From NCBI RefSeq assembly GCF_003688915.1, contig NZ_REFU01000001.1:1922001-1986000 (forward strand): 64,000 nucleotides of DNA, read 5' to 3'. The DNA comes from Rhodococcus sp. SBT000017 (GTDB lineage Bacteria > Actinomycetota > Actinomycetes > Mycobacteriales > Mycobacteriaceae). A program made the translations under genes and the position numbers. Under the pieces are notes generated by a model. The model saw only the letters and a program-made list of their open reading frames with translations. It had not been told where the DNA came from and searched no databases. Shown here piece by piece: positions 34,238 through 42,867 of the stretch (the stretch's first letter is position 1; the number at the start of each line of letters is the position of its first letter).

Positions 34238-34699
34238 TCAGTCGGACGGCTTCGCCTCGTGCCCGCTGCGGCCATGGGTTCGACGCTTCTCCTTCATCTC
34301 GGCCTCGAAGACGTGGCGACGTCCGTCGAGCAATTCGTCCCGGACGGCCCGCTCGTGTTCGCGTAACGTGCTCCAGTATCCGTCGTCGAATTCCTCGACG
34401 AGCTGGAACGTCCAGCGCCCCGGTGCGATGTTCCTGCCGATCATGTCGTTGTCGATTCGCTGCGCGATCGCGTCGTGATCTGCCTCGGCGAGTGCCTCGA
34501 CGGCCTCCCCCAGCAGCAGGTCGGAATGCCCCATCAGTTGGTGGAACGAGTAGAGGTGTCCCCTGGCCCGCTCCACGCACTCGAGCGCCTCGGACATCTT
34601 TCCCACTGCGGCCACGGTCGCATCGTCGACTCCGCTCGGACGCCGGTGTTCGGGCGATGGGGTCTCGTGCGGGGGCTGTGCACCGATCTCTGTATCCAT
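34238..34699 (-). CDS. Conserved hypothetical protein (153 aa)
   Basis: A soluble, acidic, mostly helical protein. Residues about 30-80 (VGKMSEALECVERARGHLYS, FHQLMGHSDLLLGEAVEALA) look like a helical bundle, and the part with GRWTFQLVEEFDDGYW is more distinctive. The C-terminus is basic. I recognise it as the kind of small conserved protein found across actinobacteria, without a known function. It converges with dps across the terminator and is divergent from the CsbD gene. Confidence 0.62.
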   Translation of the reverse strand: MDTEIGAQPPHETPSPEHRRPSGVDDATVAAVGKMSEALECVERARGHLYSFHQLMGHSDLLLGEAVEALAEADHDAIAQRIDNDMIGRNIAPGRWTFQLVEEFDDGYWSTLREHERAVRDELLDGRRHVFEAEMKEKRRTHGRSGHEAKPSD

Positions 34700-34748
34700 T
34701 GTCGAGGACTACCCCGATCACCCCGGCACTACCCGCACGCGCATCGAT

Positions 34749-34773
34749 GATTACTGCGGACTCTCACGGGTAT
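34749..34773 (+). promoter_or_regulatory. SigB/SigF-type promoter before the CsbD gene
   Basis: GATT (34749-34752), a 15-nt spacer and GGGTAT (34768-34773) match the GnTT-N15-GGGTAT pattern of stress sigma factors in actinobacteria. The start codon lies 46 nt downstream, consistent with a short leader. Confidence 0.55.
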
Positions 34774-34818
34774 AGCTCCTCGAGAACGGATAGAACAATC
34801 GATCTCGAGGAGTTCACC

Positions 34819-35016
34819 ATGGCTGATTTCATCGACAAGGCAAAGCACAAGGCAGAAGAGCTCGTGGGCGACGCCAAAGAAAAGATCGGCCACAAGACCG
34901 ACAACGACGATCTTGCTGCCGAAGGCGCAAAGGATCAGGCGTCGGGCAAGACCAAGCAGGTCGGCGACGACGTCTCGGACGCCGCGGGCAACATCAAGGA
35001 CAAGTTCACGAACTGA
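34819..35016 (+). CDS. CsbD-family stress protein
   Basis: A 65-aa hydrophilic protein, MADFIDKAKHKAEELVGDAK and onward, with the CsbD pattern of repeated Lys/Glu/Asp/Gly helices (KDQASGKTKQVGDDVSDAAG). CsbD proteins are general-stress proteins in many bacteria, often under SigB, with no defined biochemical role. GAGGAG precedes the ATG and a GGGTAT-type promoter lies upstream. It is followed by its own terminator. Confidence 0.82.
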   Translation: MADFIDKAKHKAEELVGDAKEKIGHKTDNDDLAAEGAKDQASGKTKQVGDDVSDAAGNIKDKFTN

Positions 35017-35036
35017 TCGTCTCGATCGGTCGTATC

Positions 35037-35080
35037 GAAACCCCGCACCCAGGCCCCGGCTGTCGAAGGTGCGGGGTTTC
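35037..35080. terminator. Intrinsic terminator between CsbD and EAL genes
   Basis: GAAACCCCGCAC (35037-35048) pairs perfectly with GTGCGGGGTTTC (35069-35080), then TTCGTTGCC. It can serve both convergent genes. Confidence 0.85.
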
Positions 35081-35098
35081 TTCGTTGCCTGCCACCGA

Positions 35099-35827
35099 TC
35101 AGATCTGCGGATTCGGCAGCGGCAACGGACGGCCGAACATCCAGCCTTGGCCGAGGGTTGCTCCCAGGGACCTGGCGCGACGCAAATGTCTGCGGGTTTC
35201 GATTCCTTCTGCCAGCAGAACGGCATCGCTCGTGCGGACGTAGGCCCGCACCTGCCGCACCGCGGCGCGTGACCGATACGGGGACCGGATGATCGACGCG
35301 TCGAGTTTGACGATGTCCGGCGCGACGGCGGCCAACAATTCCAATGTTGCAGGCGTGGCACCGACGTCGTCCATGGCCACCGACATACCGCGAGCGCGGG
35401 CTCCTCGAACCAGGGCCATCAGCAACGGGACGTTTCGGTCGAGGTCTCGCTCGGTGATCTCGAGGACGACGTCGAGGTCGTCACCGATCGCATCGAGGTG
35501 GCTGTCGACGTCGCGTTCGTCGACGAAGCAGCCCGGCTCGATGTTGAGAAAGAAGCGCACCCGACGCGAATACGCACGCTCGCGCGCCGCCCGCAGCGCG
35601 GCGGCGCGACATGCGACGTCGACGCGACCCACCATCCCGCGCTCTCGGGCCAGCGCGAACACGTCCTCGGGAACGGCCAGGCTCGGCGACGGCCACCTGG
35701 CCAGAGCCTCGTATCCGACGACCACCCCGGTGGCCAGTTCGACGACGGGCTGAAACAGAGCAGCGACGGACTCCACCGAATCGAGCGCCGCCGATGCTGC
35801 GAACACCGCGCCGTCCGGCGCGGTCAC
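35099..35827 (-). CDS. EAL-domain cyclic-di-GMP phosphodiesterase
   Basis: A 242-aa stand-alone EAL domain. Catalytic features are present: Glu40 in YEALARW, Asn in FLNIEPG, Glu in LEITERD, the Asp pair in AMDDVGA, Lys in VKLD, Glu in AEGIET, and QGWMFGRP. It should hydrolyse c-di-GMP to pGpG. There is no sensor, GGDEF or membrane segment. The GTG at 35827 overlaps the stop of the PucR-type gene by 4 nt (GTGA), which fixes the start and ties it to that regulator. Confidence 0.85.
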   Translation of the reverse strand: MTAPDGAVFAASAALDSVESVAALFQPVVELATGVVVGYEALARWPSPSLAVPEDVFALARERGMVGRVDVACRAAALRAARERAYSRRVRFFLNIEPGCFVDERDVDSHLDAIGDDLDVVLEITERDLDRNVPLLMALVRGARARGMSVAMDDVGATPATLELLAAVAPDIVKLDASIIRSPYRSRAAVRQVRAYVRTSDAVLLAEGIETRRHLRRARSLGATLGQGWMFGRPLPLPNPQI

Positions 35828-37062
35828 AGTGATCGCTCGTCCACCGGAACGCGACGGGCTTCGAGGCGGTCGGCGATCAGAGCAGCATGCAGTCTTCGCA
35901 GTCCGGACGGCTTCATCGGATCGAGTCCGGTGAGCTGCTCCACCCTCTTCAAGCGGTAGTCGACGGTGTTGGGATGCACCGTCAGCCAGGTGGCCGTCTT
36001 CTTTCGGTTGGAGTCCGAGTCGACGAATGCTTGCAGCGTCGGCAACAGGTCGACCGAATCGCGCAGCGGATCGATCAGTGTCACAAGATGTTTGCGCCCC
36101 AGGCCCGGCCTGCTCACCTGGTACTCGAACACGAGATCCGAAATTCGGTATGTCCCGGGCGCGTACCGGAGCCGCCGCACGAGACCGAGCAGCTCGTACA
36201 GGTGGGGCGCGGTCGTGGCGATGTCGTCGATCGCGGCCGACCCGGTCGTCGCGGTCACCGCCACCTGACCCGCGTCGGCCAGACGATCGACCAGTTCCCC
36301 GATGTCGACACCGGGAACATCGGGCAGTAGGACGGTTCCGCCGGTGGGACTGATCGAGGCGATGGGCAGGCACTCCGCGTCGAACGTCGCCAACGCTGTG
36401 TGGATTCTTCGCAGCTTCCGAGCCGCCATCATTGCGGCGTCGATCCGTCGGCCCCCTTCGTCGGCGTGGGCCGGAAAGTGCAGGGCCACAACGTGATAGT
36501 CCTCGGCGAGCAGCGTACCCATCCGATCGGCGATCTTGCGAGCCGTGCCGTCACCGGTGAGCAGCGCATCGAGCAGTTCCACGTCGTGACGGGGACCGTT
36601 CTGCGTCAGCGTCCGGAATTCGGTCAGGTAGGCATCGGACACGGCCGCGGTGACGACGTCCAACAGTTCCATCACCAGTACGGTTCCGTCGACGAGCCGA
36701 TCGTCGGCACCCTCGCCGACCGATCGCGGTGCCTGTTGTACAGCCAGTGCGCAGCCCTCGTTGACGGCATGTTGAATACGGCCGAGCGGTACACCGTCAC
36801 GGGCCCACCGGGTTGCCGCATCGCGAAAGACGTCCATGGCACCGGGTATCGGCAGCCGACCGGATTCGAGGACTCCGGTCGCCAGTTCGCAGCACGTCGT
36901 CGTCATGTCGTCGAGCTCACCGCGGGCGCACTCGCGCGGCGGTGGTGTGTCCTCGGGTTCACCGAAGTACTGATCCAGCATGCGTGCGGCAGTCTCTCTC
37001 GGCGTCCGCAGACGGTCGGAGGCCCGTCGCCCGCTGACGTACTCCTCCTGCGACACGTGCAC
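35824..37062 (-). CDS. PucR/CdaR-type regulator coupled to EAL protein
   Basis: A protein of about 412 aa with an N-terminal helical sensory domain, a middle region (VVALHFPAHADEGG, LASISPTGGTVLLPDV-like stretch) and a C-terminal PucR helix-turn-helix (FVDSDSNRKKTATWLTVHPN, TVDYRLKRVEQLTGLDP). It resembles the previous PucR-type protein in the last 60 residues only. The start is uncertain: GTG at 37062, GTG at 37056 or TTG at 37080 are all open. Its stop overlaps the EAL gene start, so the two proteins are made together. Confidence 0.75.
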   Translation of the reverse strand: MHVSQEEYVSGRRASDRLRTPRETAARMLDQYFGEPEDTPPPRECARGELDDMTTTCCELATGVLESGRLPIPGAMDVFRDAATRWARDGVPLGRIQHAVNEGCALAVQQAPRSVGEGADDRLVDGTVLVMELLDVVTAAVSDAYLTEFRTLTQNGPRHDVELLDALLTGDGTARKIADRMGTLLAEDYHVVALHFPAHADEGGRRIDAAMMAARKLRRIHTALATFDAECLPIASISPTGGTVLLPDVPGVDIGELVDRLADAGQVAVTATTGSAAIDDIATTAPHLYELLGLVRRLRYAPGTYRISDLVFEYQVSRPGLGRKHLVTLIDPLRDSVDLLPTLQAFVDSDSNRKKTATWLTVHPNTVDYRLKRVEQLTGLDPMKPSGLRRLHAALIADRLEARRVPVDERSL

Positions 37063-37433
37063 GCTCTCTGCTGCCGTCAACCCGACCCCACCCCTCGAAC
37101 TCGAAACCTACTTCAGGTTTGTTTTCCTGCCGGACTGCCATCTCGAAAGATCGCTCGGTCTCGACGTCGCGCGCATGCATCCGTACCGATCGAAACCGGG
37201 CGAGAAGCAGACACACGAACAGTAGAACAACAACCAAACCCGTGGATTGTTTTTCCGAATATATCCGGCAGTCCATCCAGATTCGGGACCCGAGAACTCA
37301 GTTGTGACGTTCTCTCACATATGACGCGTCGGTTACAGGCAGATTCCAAACGCCTGGCAGGAGAGCACAAACGACCGAAATCCGCGCTTACTGTTCCGCC
37401 TTGTCCAACAACCCTCGTCGAAAGTCAGGCTCC
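37063..37433. other. 371-nt intergenic region without a supported gene
   Basis: This stretch separates the PucR-EAL unit from the lipase gene. It is clearly lower in GC than its surroundings, especially 37210-37380, and open frames in it show no coding-like third-position bias. It must hold the divergent promoters of both flanking units. I saw no RNA gene, strong hairpin or convincing repeat. Confidence 0.6.
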
Positions 37434-38621
37434 ATGACCACTTCTCGGTCCACCTTCCGCACAACGCGGAAGGCAACGACGGTGCGCGCTGCGATGATCG
37501 CGGCAATGGCGTGCTCACTTACCCTCGGTACCGGTGTTGCAGCGCAGGCACAGCCCGCCACCACGCCCGCTCCGCCTGCCACCGTGCAGGGCGACACGGT
37601 TGTTCCGCCCGGCCCGACCGAGGCATCACCCAAGGCCGCAGACCAGGGTATCGCCCAGCCGAGCATCGAATCCGCCGCTCCCGCCACCATCACCTACGAC
37701 CCACGGACCGAGACCACGGGTTACGGACCGGAGCAGAAGAACTTCCTGGCCGGATTCCTCTACAGCATCGTCAACCCCAACGTCGCTCCTCAGGGTGCCA
37801 ACGACTGGAACTGCAAGCCGTCGGCAGCGCATCCGCGCCCGGTCGTGCTGCTGCACGGCACCTGGGAGAACGCCTACAACAACTTCGCGCGGATGTCGCC
37901 TGCGCTGAAGAAGGAGGGCTACTGCATCTTCGCGCTGAACTACGGTGACAAGGACTCGAGCATCGTCGGCAACCTCGAGTCGCTGCGCGGCACGGCATCG
38001 GTTGCGTCGAGCGCGAAGGAGATCGCGACCTACATCGACGCGGTGCGCGCCGCCACCGGGTCCGCTCAGGTCGACATCGTCGGCCATTCCCAGGGTGGAC
38101 TCGTGACCCGCCAGTACCTGCGCTTCGAGGGCGGAGCCAATCCGGCCGACCCGACGCAGAACAAGGTGAACACCGTCGTCAGCGTCGCCGGATCGAACCA
38201 CGGCACCACACTCGTCGGTATCGGCACCCTGGGTCGCACGATCAACAACCTGGGCCTGAACGTGCTCGGCGTCGTCGGAGCCATCGCCGGACCCGCTGCC
38301 TCGGACCAGGTAATCGACTCGGACTTGGTCAAGGGATTGGCAGTGGGCGGTGACACCGACCCCGGCATCAAGTACACCGTGATCGGCACCAAGTACGACG
38401 AGGTCGTCACCCCGTACAAGACGACGTTCCTCACCGCAGGCCCCGGTGCCACGGTCAACAACGTCACCCTGCAGAACGGTTGCGAGATCGATCTGTCGGA
38501 TCACCTGTCGATCTCGGTCTCGCCTCGCGCGATCGGCATCGTGAAGAATGCACTGGATCCGAAGGGCTTCCCCACGAGGTCGATCCCGTGCGCATTCAAC
38601 GCGCCCATCACCGGCGGCTAG
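37434..38621 (+). CDS. Secreted triacylglycerol lipase/esterase (alpha/beta hydrolase)
   Basis: A 395-aa exported hydrolase. A basic N-terminus plus hydrophobic stretch (VRAAMIAAMACSLTLGTGVA) ending in AQAQPA is a Sec signal peptide. A Pro/Thr-rich linker leads to the catalytic domain: oxyanion region VVLLHGTWEN, nucleophile in GHSQGG (about Ser219), acid probably in KYDEVVTP and histidine in DLSDHLSI. It fits the class 2 lipase/EstA-like family and would act on extracellular lipids. Cysteines in NDWNCKP, EGYCIF, NGCEID and IPCAF could form disulfides. It is monocistronic, ending before a hairpin. Confidence 0.85.
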   Translation: MTTSRSTFRTTRKATTVRAAMIAAMACSLTLGTGVAAQAQPATTPAPPATVQGDTVVPPGPTEASPKAADQGIAQPSIESAAPATITYDPRTETTGYGPEQKNFLAGFLYSIVNPNVAPQGANDWNCKPSAAHPRPVVLLHGTWENAYNNFARMSPALKKEGYCIFALNYGDKDSSIVGNLESLRGTASVASSAKEIATYIDAVRAATGSAQVDIVGHSQGGLVTRQYLRFEGGANPADPTQNKVNTVVSVAGSNHGTTLVGIGTLGRTINNLGLNVLGVVGAIAGPAASDQVIDSDLVKGLAVGGDTDPGIKYTVIGTKYDEVVTPYKTTFLTAGPGATVNNVTLQNGCEIDLSDHLSISVSPRAIGIVKNALDPKGFPTRSIPCAFNAPITGG

Positions 38622-38657
38622 TCACCGGCGGGTAGCAATCGGCAAGGCTTCACCTCG

Positions 38658-38693
38658 GTGAGGGCGATCGGCATCGACGCCGGTCGCCCTCAC
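38658..38693. terminator. Terminator between lipase and glycosyltransferase genes
   Basis: GTGAGGGCGA (38658-38667) is perfectly complementary to TCGCCCTCAC (38684-38693), and TCGGC/GCCGG extends it inside the loop. There is no T-tract. It lies between convergent genes and can stop both. Confidence 0.6.
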
Positions 38694-38720
38694 TGCTGTG
38701 CGGGCGCCACCTCGTCCATC

Positions 38721-39542
38721 TCACGAAACGACGCGGCGAATCCCGGAGCCGTCGAACTCGACGAGGCCGCGAGCGGCGAAGGCGTCGAGCCAGCCGATCA
38801 TCGGCCACCGACCCCATCGATCGAAGAACGTGCGCGCGTTGGCGACGATGTCGTCGAGATGTTCCACCGGAGGATCGGAGACCGGATGGAACTGGTGGTA
38901 GGCGTGCGCCCCACCGACCCACCGCAACCCCATGCCCGACGCCTCCGCGGTGGCAGCGAAATCGGTGTCCTCACCGCCGTAGCCGGTGTAGTCCTCGCAG
39001 AAACCGCCGAGTGCGGTCCAGGTCGCTGCCCCGACCGCGAAGGACAGCGACCAGAACAGATCGAAGTTGTCTCCGTGCTCGACGGCGCCGACCGGTGGGT
39101 TCGGCCGCGCCGGATGCGGCGCGGTCAGCAACGTCAGAGCCTCGCCCTCGGCACCGATGTCCTTCTCTTTCAGATAGGTCACCGGACCGCAGAGCAGCGA
39201 TCGCCCGTTGCCGGGCAGCGTTGCCGCACAGCGGTAGTGCTCGACCATCTCCGGGCCGGGGATGCAGTCCACGTCCAGGAACACCAGCAACTCCGCGCCG
39301 CGATCGAGTGCCGCGGCCGCGCCCAGATTACGGGCGCTCGCCAGCGGGAGTGGGTGCTGCGCGGGCATCTCGATGCACGTCGCTGCGGATCCCGATCGAG
39401 CGAGTACGTCGACTATCGCGTCGTCGCCCATGGACACGACGATGTGGTCGACCTGTTCCTCGGGGCTGCCTCGCAGACCGCGCACCTGAGCGGCCAGGTG
39501 CTCGTGTCGACCGGACACCACGGTGACGACGACGATCTTCAC
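38721..39542 (-). CDS. Family-2 type glycosyltransferase (GT-A)
   Basis: A 273-aa nucleotide-sugar transferase. The N-terminus VKIVVVTVVSGRHEHLAAQV and the metal-binding DxD in LVFLDVDCIPG are typical of GT-A enzymes; the C-terminal GGFCEDYTGYGGEDTDFAAT resembles the galactosyltransferase-like C-terminal motif (GGxxEDxxGWGxEDxDL). The GTG start at 39542 overlaps the upstream gene's stop by GTGA. It is the last gene of a four-gene glycosyltransferase operon. Donor and acceptor are unknown. Confidence 0.82.
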   Translation of the reverse strand: MKIVVVTVVSGRHEHLAAQVRGLRGSPEEQVDHIVVSMGDDAIVDVLARSGSAATCIEMPAQHPLPLASARNLGAAAALDRGAELLVFLDVDCIPGPEMVEHYRCAATLPGNGRSLLCGPVTYLKEKDIGAEGEALTLLTAPHPARPNPPVGAVEHGDNFDLFWSLSFAVGAATWTALGGFCEDYTGYGGEDTDFAATAEASGMGLRWVGGAHAYHQFHPVSDPPVEHLDDIVANARTFFDRWGRWPMIGWLDAFAARGLVEFDGSGIRRVVS

Positions 39543-40547
39543 TGTCGCACCGTCCGAGGGGCGGCCTGCTCGATCGCCCTGGCGGCGCGGGCGGGCGCAC
39601 CCTCGGTACGCAAAGCCGACCACCGACGGCCACCGATCTCGAGGGCACGGTTCGCCGCAGCGTGCCACCGCGCGACGGACGGCCACGTATCGAGCACCTC
39701 GGCAACCGACCCGTGGGCCAGGGCTCGTCCGGTGGCCGACTGCTCGCCGAAGGGTCGAGCCTGCGGTACCACGATGGCGGGCGCGCCCGACGCGGCTACG
39801 TCGGCGACGGCGTTCTGACCGGCGTGCGTGACGACGAGTGCTGCCGAACACAACACCGGCCACACGTCGTCCACCCAGTCGCCGCCTGCGACGCCGAGCG
39901 CGCGGAACTCGAATCGGGCGTCCACCGCCGACCACGAGTCCACCAGGTCTCGGGTCAACTCCGTGCCACCGGCGGCACCCAGAACCACCACTGTCGGATC
40001 GGCGTCGGCAGTGACTCGCTCCCGTTCGGCGAATCGGCTGATGGAGCCTGCGTAGGTGGTCTTCTCCGCGAAGGGACGCAGCCACGTCGGATCGTAGATC
40101 TCGCGTGACCACGGTGCGACGATGTGGGTCGCTGCCCGATAGGCGAGGTTGTGGATCGGATCATCCCGCCCCCCCGGGTATTGCCATCACGATCACGCGA
40201 ACACCCATGAGCCGCAGGAACATCGCTACTTCGACCGATACGTCGACCACCACTGCCCGCGGCCGCTCGCGCGCCACCCACTCCGCGATGATCGCCATCC
40301 GCTCGGTCAGACCGTCCACGTCGTGAGGCGCCCAGTGCAGCATCCCTCCCGCCGAACTGTCCTCCGCCGCATCGCCTTCCACGGAATCGTCGACGTCGAG
40401 GGGAAGCGAGATCCACTCGGTCGCCGCATGCGCTGCCGGTCGAGCGCGCGAGGACAGCACCGTCATCGGCTCGCCCATCGACCGTGCGATGGCGTCGGAA
40501 CGCGTGATGTGACCGACCCCGTGGTGGTGCGCGTAGTACCCGATCAT
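39539..40547 (-). pseudogene. GT-B glycosyltransferase interrupted by a frameshift
   Basis: The first part (from ATG 40547, MIGYYAHHHGVGHITRSDAI) runs about 128 residues and hits a stop just after a run of seven G on the coding strand. Removing one G restores a single frame of about 335 residues that continues through AAGGTEL and THAGQNAVADVAASGAPAIV to the end, a MurG/UGT-like C-terminal nucleotide-sugar site. Both ends still overlap neighbours by 4 nt, so the gene was intact recently. The run may be a sequencing error, a real mutation or a reversible switch. Confidence 0.75.
40169..40175. repeat. C7 homopolymer at the frameshift
   Basis: Seven consecutive C on the plus strand (seven G in the gene). 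A length of six would keep the glycosyltransferase reading frame open. Such tracts are prone to slippage in replication and to miscalls in sequencing. Confidence 0.85.
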
Positions 40548-41653
40548 GCGATCGCGAGCCGGTCGTCGAGCTTCTCGACGTGCGCGTCCAGGGTCGAGTG
40601 GTACAGCGCCTCGTACTCGTCCACCATCCGGTCCATCGAGCACACCTGCTCCGCCCGCGCCCGGACGTCGGGCCTGCGCAGCGCTGCCGCCGCGGGGATC
40701 GCTGCGGCGAGGCCGTGTACGTCGTCGGCCGCCACCAGTACTCCCGACGAGGCGTCGACGATCTCCGGTATGCCGCCCCTGGCGAACGCGGCGACGGGAG
40801 TGCCGCAGGCCAGTGCTTCCGCCACCACCAGGCCGTACGGCTCGGACCAGACCGGCGAGACGAGCGCTACCTCGGCACCGGCCACCAACGCCGCCAGGGC
40901 GGGCTGATCGAGGTGTCCGACGTAGCGGATGTTCTCGTCGAGCATCGGTTCGACGAACTCGTGGAAGTACTCGAGATTGCTCAGCGGTCCGGCGATGCGC
41001 AGCGAGCGGCCTGCTTCCTTCGCCGCCGCAATGGCCAGGTGCAGCCCCTTCTCCGGAACCACCCGACCCGACCACACCACGTAGTCACCGCCGGTGCCGA
41101 ACGGCCACTCCTCCAATGAGATTCCGTTGCGAATGACGACGGTTCCGGCGGTGACATCGGCCCACTGCGAGGCGGCGAACTCGCTGACCGCGGCAAATGT
41201 GTTGGCACCGGAAGGGGCCAGCGCAACTGCGGACTCGAGCCACGCGAACGGCGGTGTGTGCAGTGTCGTCACCATCGGTACCGACAGCGTCGCCGACATC
41301 GCCAGCGGCAGGTAGTGCAGGCTGTGGTTGTGCACGATGTCGAAGGACCGAGACAGCGTCCCGGCAAGTTCCAGCATCACGGCCAGATACGCGTGATGCT
41401 CGCGGATCGCGGTTGGTGTGATCGCCACGTCGGCGATGGAGATCGGACTCAGATCCAACGTTCGGACCGGCAGCAGCGTTGCATCCAGGTCGACGCTCGA
41501 TCCGTCTGCAGCGAACAGACTCACCTGATGCCCACGCTGGGTGAGCGCGCGCACCAGGTTGTAGACGTGTGCCTCCAGACCGCCGGCGAAGGGCTGTGCC
41601 ACCGGAAAACTCGACGACGCCAGCACCGCGATGCGAAGTGGGTTCTCGTTCAA
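40544..41653 (-). CDS. Family-4 glycosyltransferase (GT-B)
   Basis: A 369-aa GT4 enzyme. The N-terminal domain has LASSSFPVAQPFAGGLEAHV and YNLVRALTQRGHQVSLFAAD; the C-terminal donor domain has VVWSGRVVPEKGLHLAIAAA and the EX7E motif in SPVWSEPYGLVVAEALACGTP. It is retaining by family and uses a nucleotide sugar. The TTG start at 41653 is supported by a GGAGA site and by its 4-nt overlap with the upstream stop (TTGA). Its stop overlaps the start of the frameshifted GT gene. Substrates unknown. Confidence 0.85.
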   Translation of the reverse strand: MNENPLRIAVLASSSFPVAQPFAGGLEAHVYNLVRALTQRGHQVSLFAADGSSVDLDATLLPVRTLDLSPISIADVAITPTAIREHHAYLAVMLELAGTLSRSFDIVHNHSLHYLPLAMSATLSVPMVTTLHTPPFAWLESAVALAPSGANTFAAVSEFAASQWADVTAGTVVIRNGISLEEWPFGTGGDYVVWSGRVVPEKGLHLAIAAAKEAGRSLRIAGPLSNLEYFHEFVEPMLDENIRYVGHLDQPALAALVAGAEVALVSPVWSEPYGLVVAEALACGTPVAAFARGGIPEIVDASSGVLVAADDVHGLAAAIPAAAALRRPDVRARAEQVCSMDRMVDEYEALYHSTLDAHVEKLDDRLAIA

Positions 41654-42738
41654 CGCATCTCCTTTGTCACTGCTGAGTAGATCGCGGCATGAGTTGCGGC
41701 GATTCGTTGTCGTTGCTCCGCGCGAACGCCCGGTTCGACCGCCGGCGTTCGATCGGCGTGCGATGCCTGTACGGCAGCAACGAGGGTGGCGGGATCGAAC
41801 GAATCGATACCCATTCGGAAACTGTGCACCCGGGCCTGATCTGCGTAGAAGCCGCAGTCGGACGCGACGACGGAGGTCCCGAGATCGCGGCAGGCCTCGA
41901 GCCAGCCCGAGTGTGTTCCGAAACGATACGGCAGCACCGAAACATCGATCGACGACAGATAGTCCCACAGCGCGTCGTCGTCGAAACGTTCGTGCACCCG
42001 CACGTCGACATCGGGAAAACTCGTGTAGTCCAGCAACTTTGCGCCGACCGTCGGGCTGTACCAATGACTGGAGGACTCGAACACGTCCTCGTCGATGTCC
42101 AACCGGACGGTGGCGTCGGGTAGCGATCGTGCGGCCTCGACCACCGCATCCATCACAGCCAACGGATCCATGTTGGACCGCAGGTTCTTGGCGTTGACGC
42201 CGATGACGAACGAGTCCGACACCGGGCGCGGGTGTGCCATCCGCTCGAGCGGCACGACGTGCGGATGGTCCACCACCGTTGCCTCCACGCCCCACCGATC
42301 GTGAATCCAGGCAGCAGCTCCCGCGGTGAGAGTGATGACGGCGGCGGCCGCGCGAACAAGTACGTCCAGCTGTCGCAGATGATCGGCGTTGTTCGCGACA
42401 TGGGGATTGTGCAGGTCGTGGACCGTCAGCACCAACGGCTGCCGGTGGGCGCGCAGATGGTCGACGGTACGGGTGAGCTCGTCCGGGGCGAAGGACTCGA
42501 AACCGAAATGCACGTGTAGAACATCGAAGTGCACGTCGGTCTGCTCGGCGAGCCACCGAGCATCGAGCAGTCGTGGGGGCCACCACTGGCCGGGTACGTC
42601 GACACGGACAGGGGCCGGATCGGGTAGCACCATCACCGCCGACGGGTCTGCCGACGCCGCGCGTGCGGAGTCGCCGACGACGGGTTGCAGGTGTCGGACA
42701 TAGGCGTGCGAGGACGGAACCGATGCAACGCGAATCAT
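41650..42738 (-). CDS. GT-B fold glycosyltransferase
   Basis: A 362-aa protein with a GT-B layout: N-terminal HFDVLHVHFGFESFAPDELT and LVLTVHDLHNPHVANNADHL, and C-terminal VSVLPYRFGTHSGWLEACRD, where the donor site lies. It resembles GT1/GT4-type enzymes but lacks a perfect EX7E motif. First gene of the minus-strand glycosyltransferase operon, with AAGGA before ATG 42738. It is divergent from the WcbI-like gene, so the two operons share a 129-nt control region. Confidence 0.75.
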   Translation of the reverse strand: MIRVASVPSSHAYVRHLQPVVGDSARAASADPSAVMVLPDPAPVRVDVPGQWWPPRLLDARWLAEQTDVHFDVLHVHFGFESFAPDELTRTVDHLRAHRQPLVLTVHDLHNPHVANNADHLRQLDVLVRAAAAVITLTAGAAAWIHDRWGVEATVVDHPHVVPLERMAHPRPVSDSFVIGVNAKNLRSNMDPLAVMDAVVEAARSLPDATVRLDIDEDVFESSSHWYSPTVGAKLLDYTSFPDVDVRVHERFDDDALWDYLSSIDVSVLPYRFGTHSGWLEACRDLGTSVVASDCGFYADQARVHSFRMGIDSFDPATLVAAVQASHADRTPAVEPGVRAEQRQRIAATHAAIYSAVTKEMR

Positions 42739-42828
42739 GAATTCCTTCGAGTACAGGCAGGTGGATCGTGCCTGGTCCCGACACGCGATACGTAGCCAGT
42801 ACCCAGTTGCACCCGGGTTCAATCGGGG

Positions 42829-42858
42829 TTGGCGAAGCCCGTCCACCGGGTCTACGTT
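42829..42858 (+). promoter_or_regulatory. Candidate promoter for the WcbI-like gene
   Basis: TTGGCG (42829-42834), an 18-nt spacer and TACGTT (42853-42858) resemble a housekeeping promoter. The proposed ATG follows 9 nt after the -10 box, so the transcript would be nearly leaderless. Confidence 0.35.
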
Positions 42859-42867
42859 GACGAGAGA

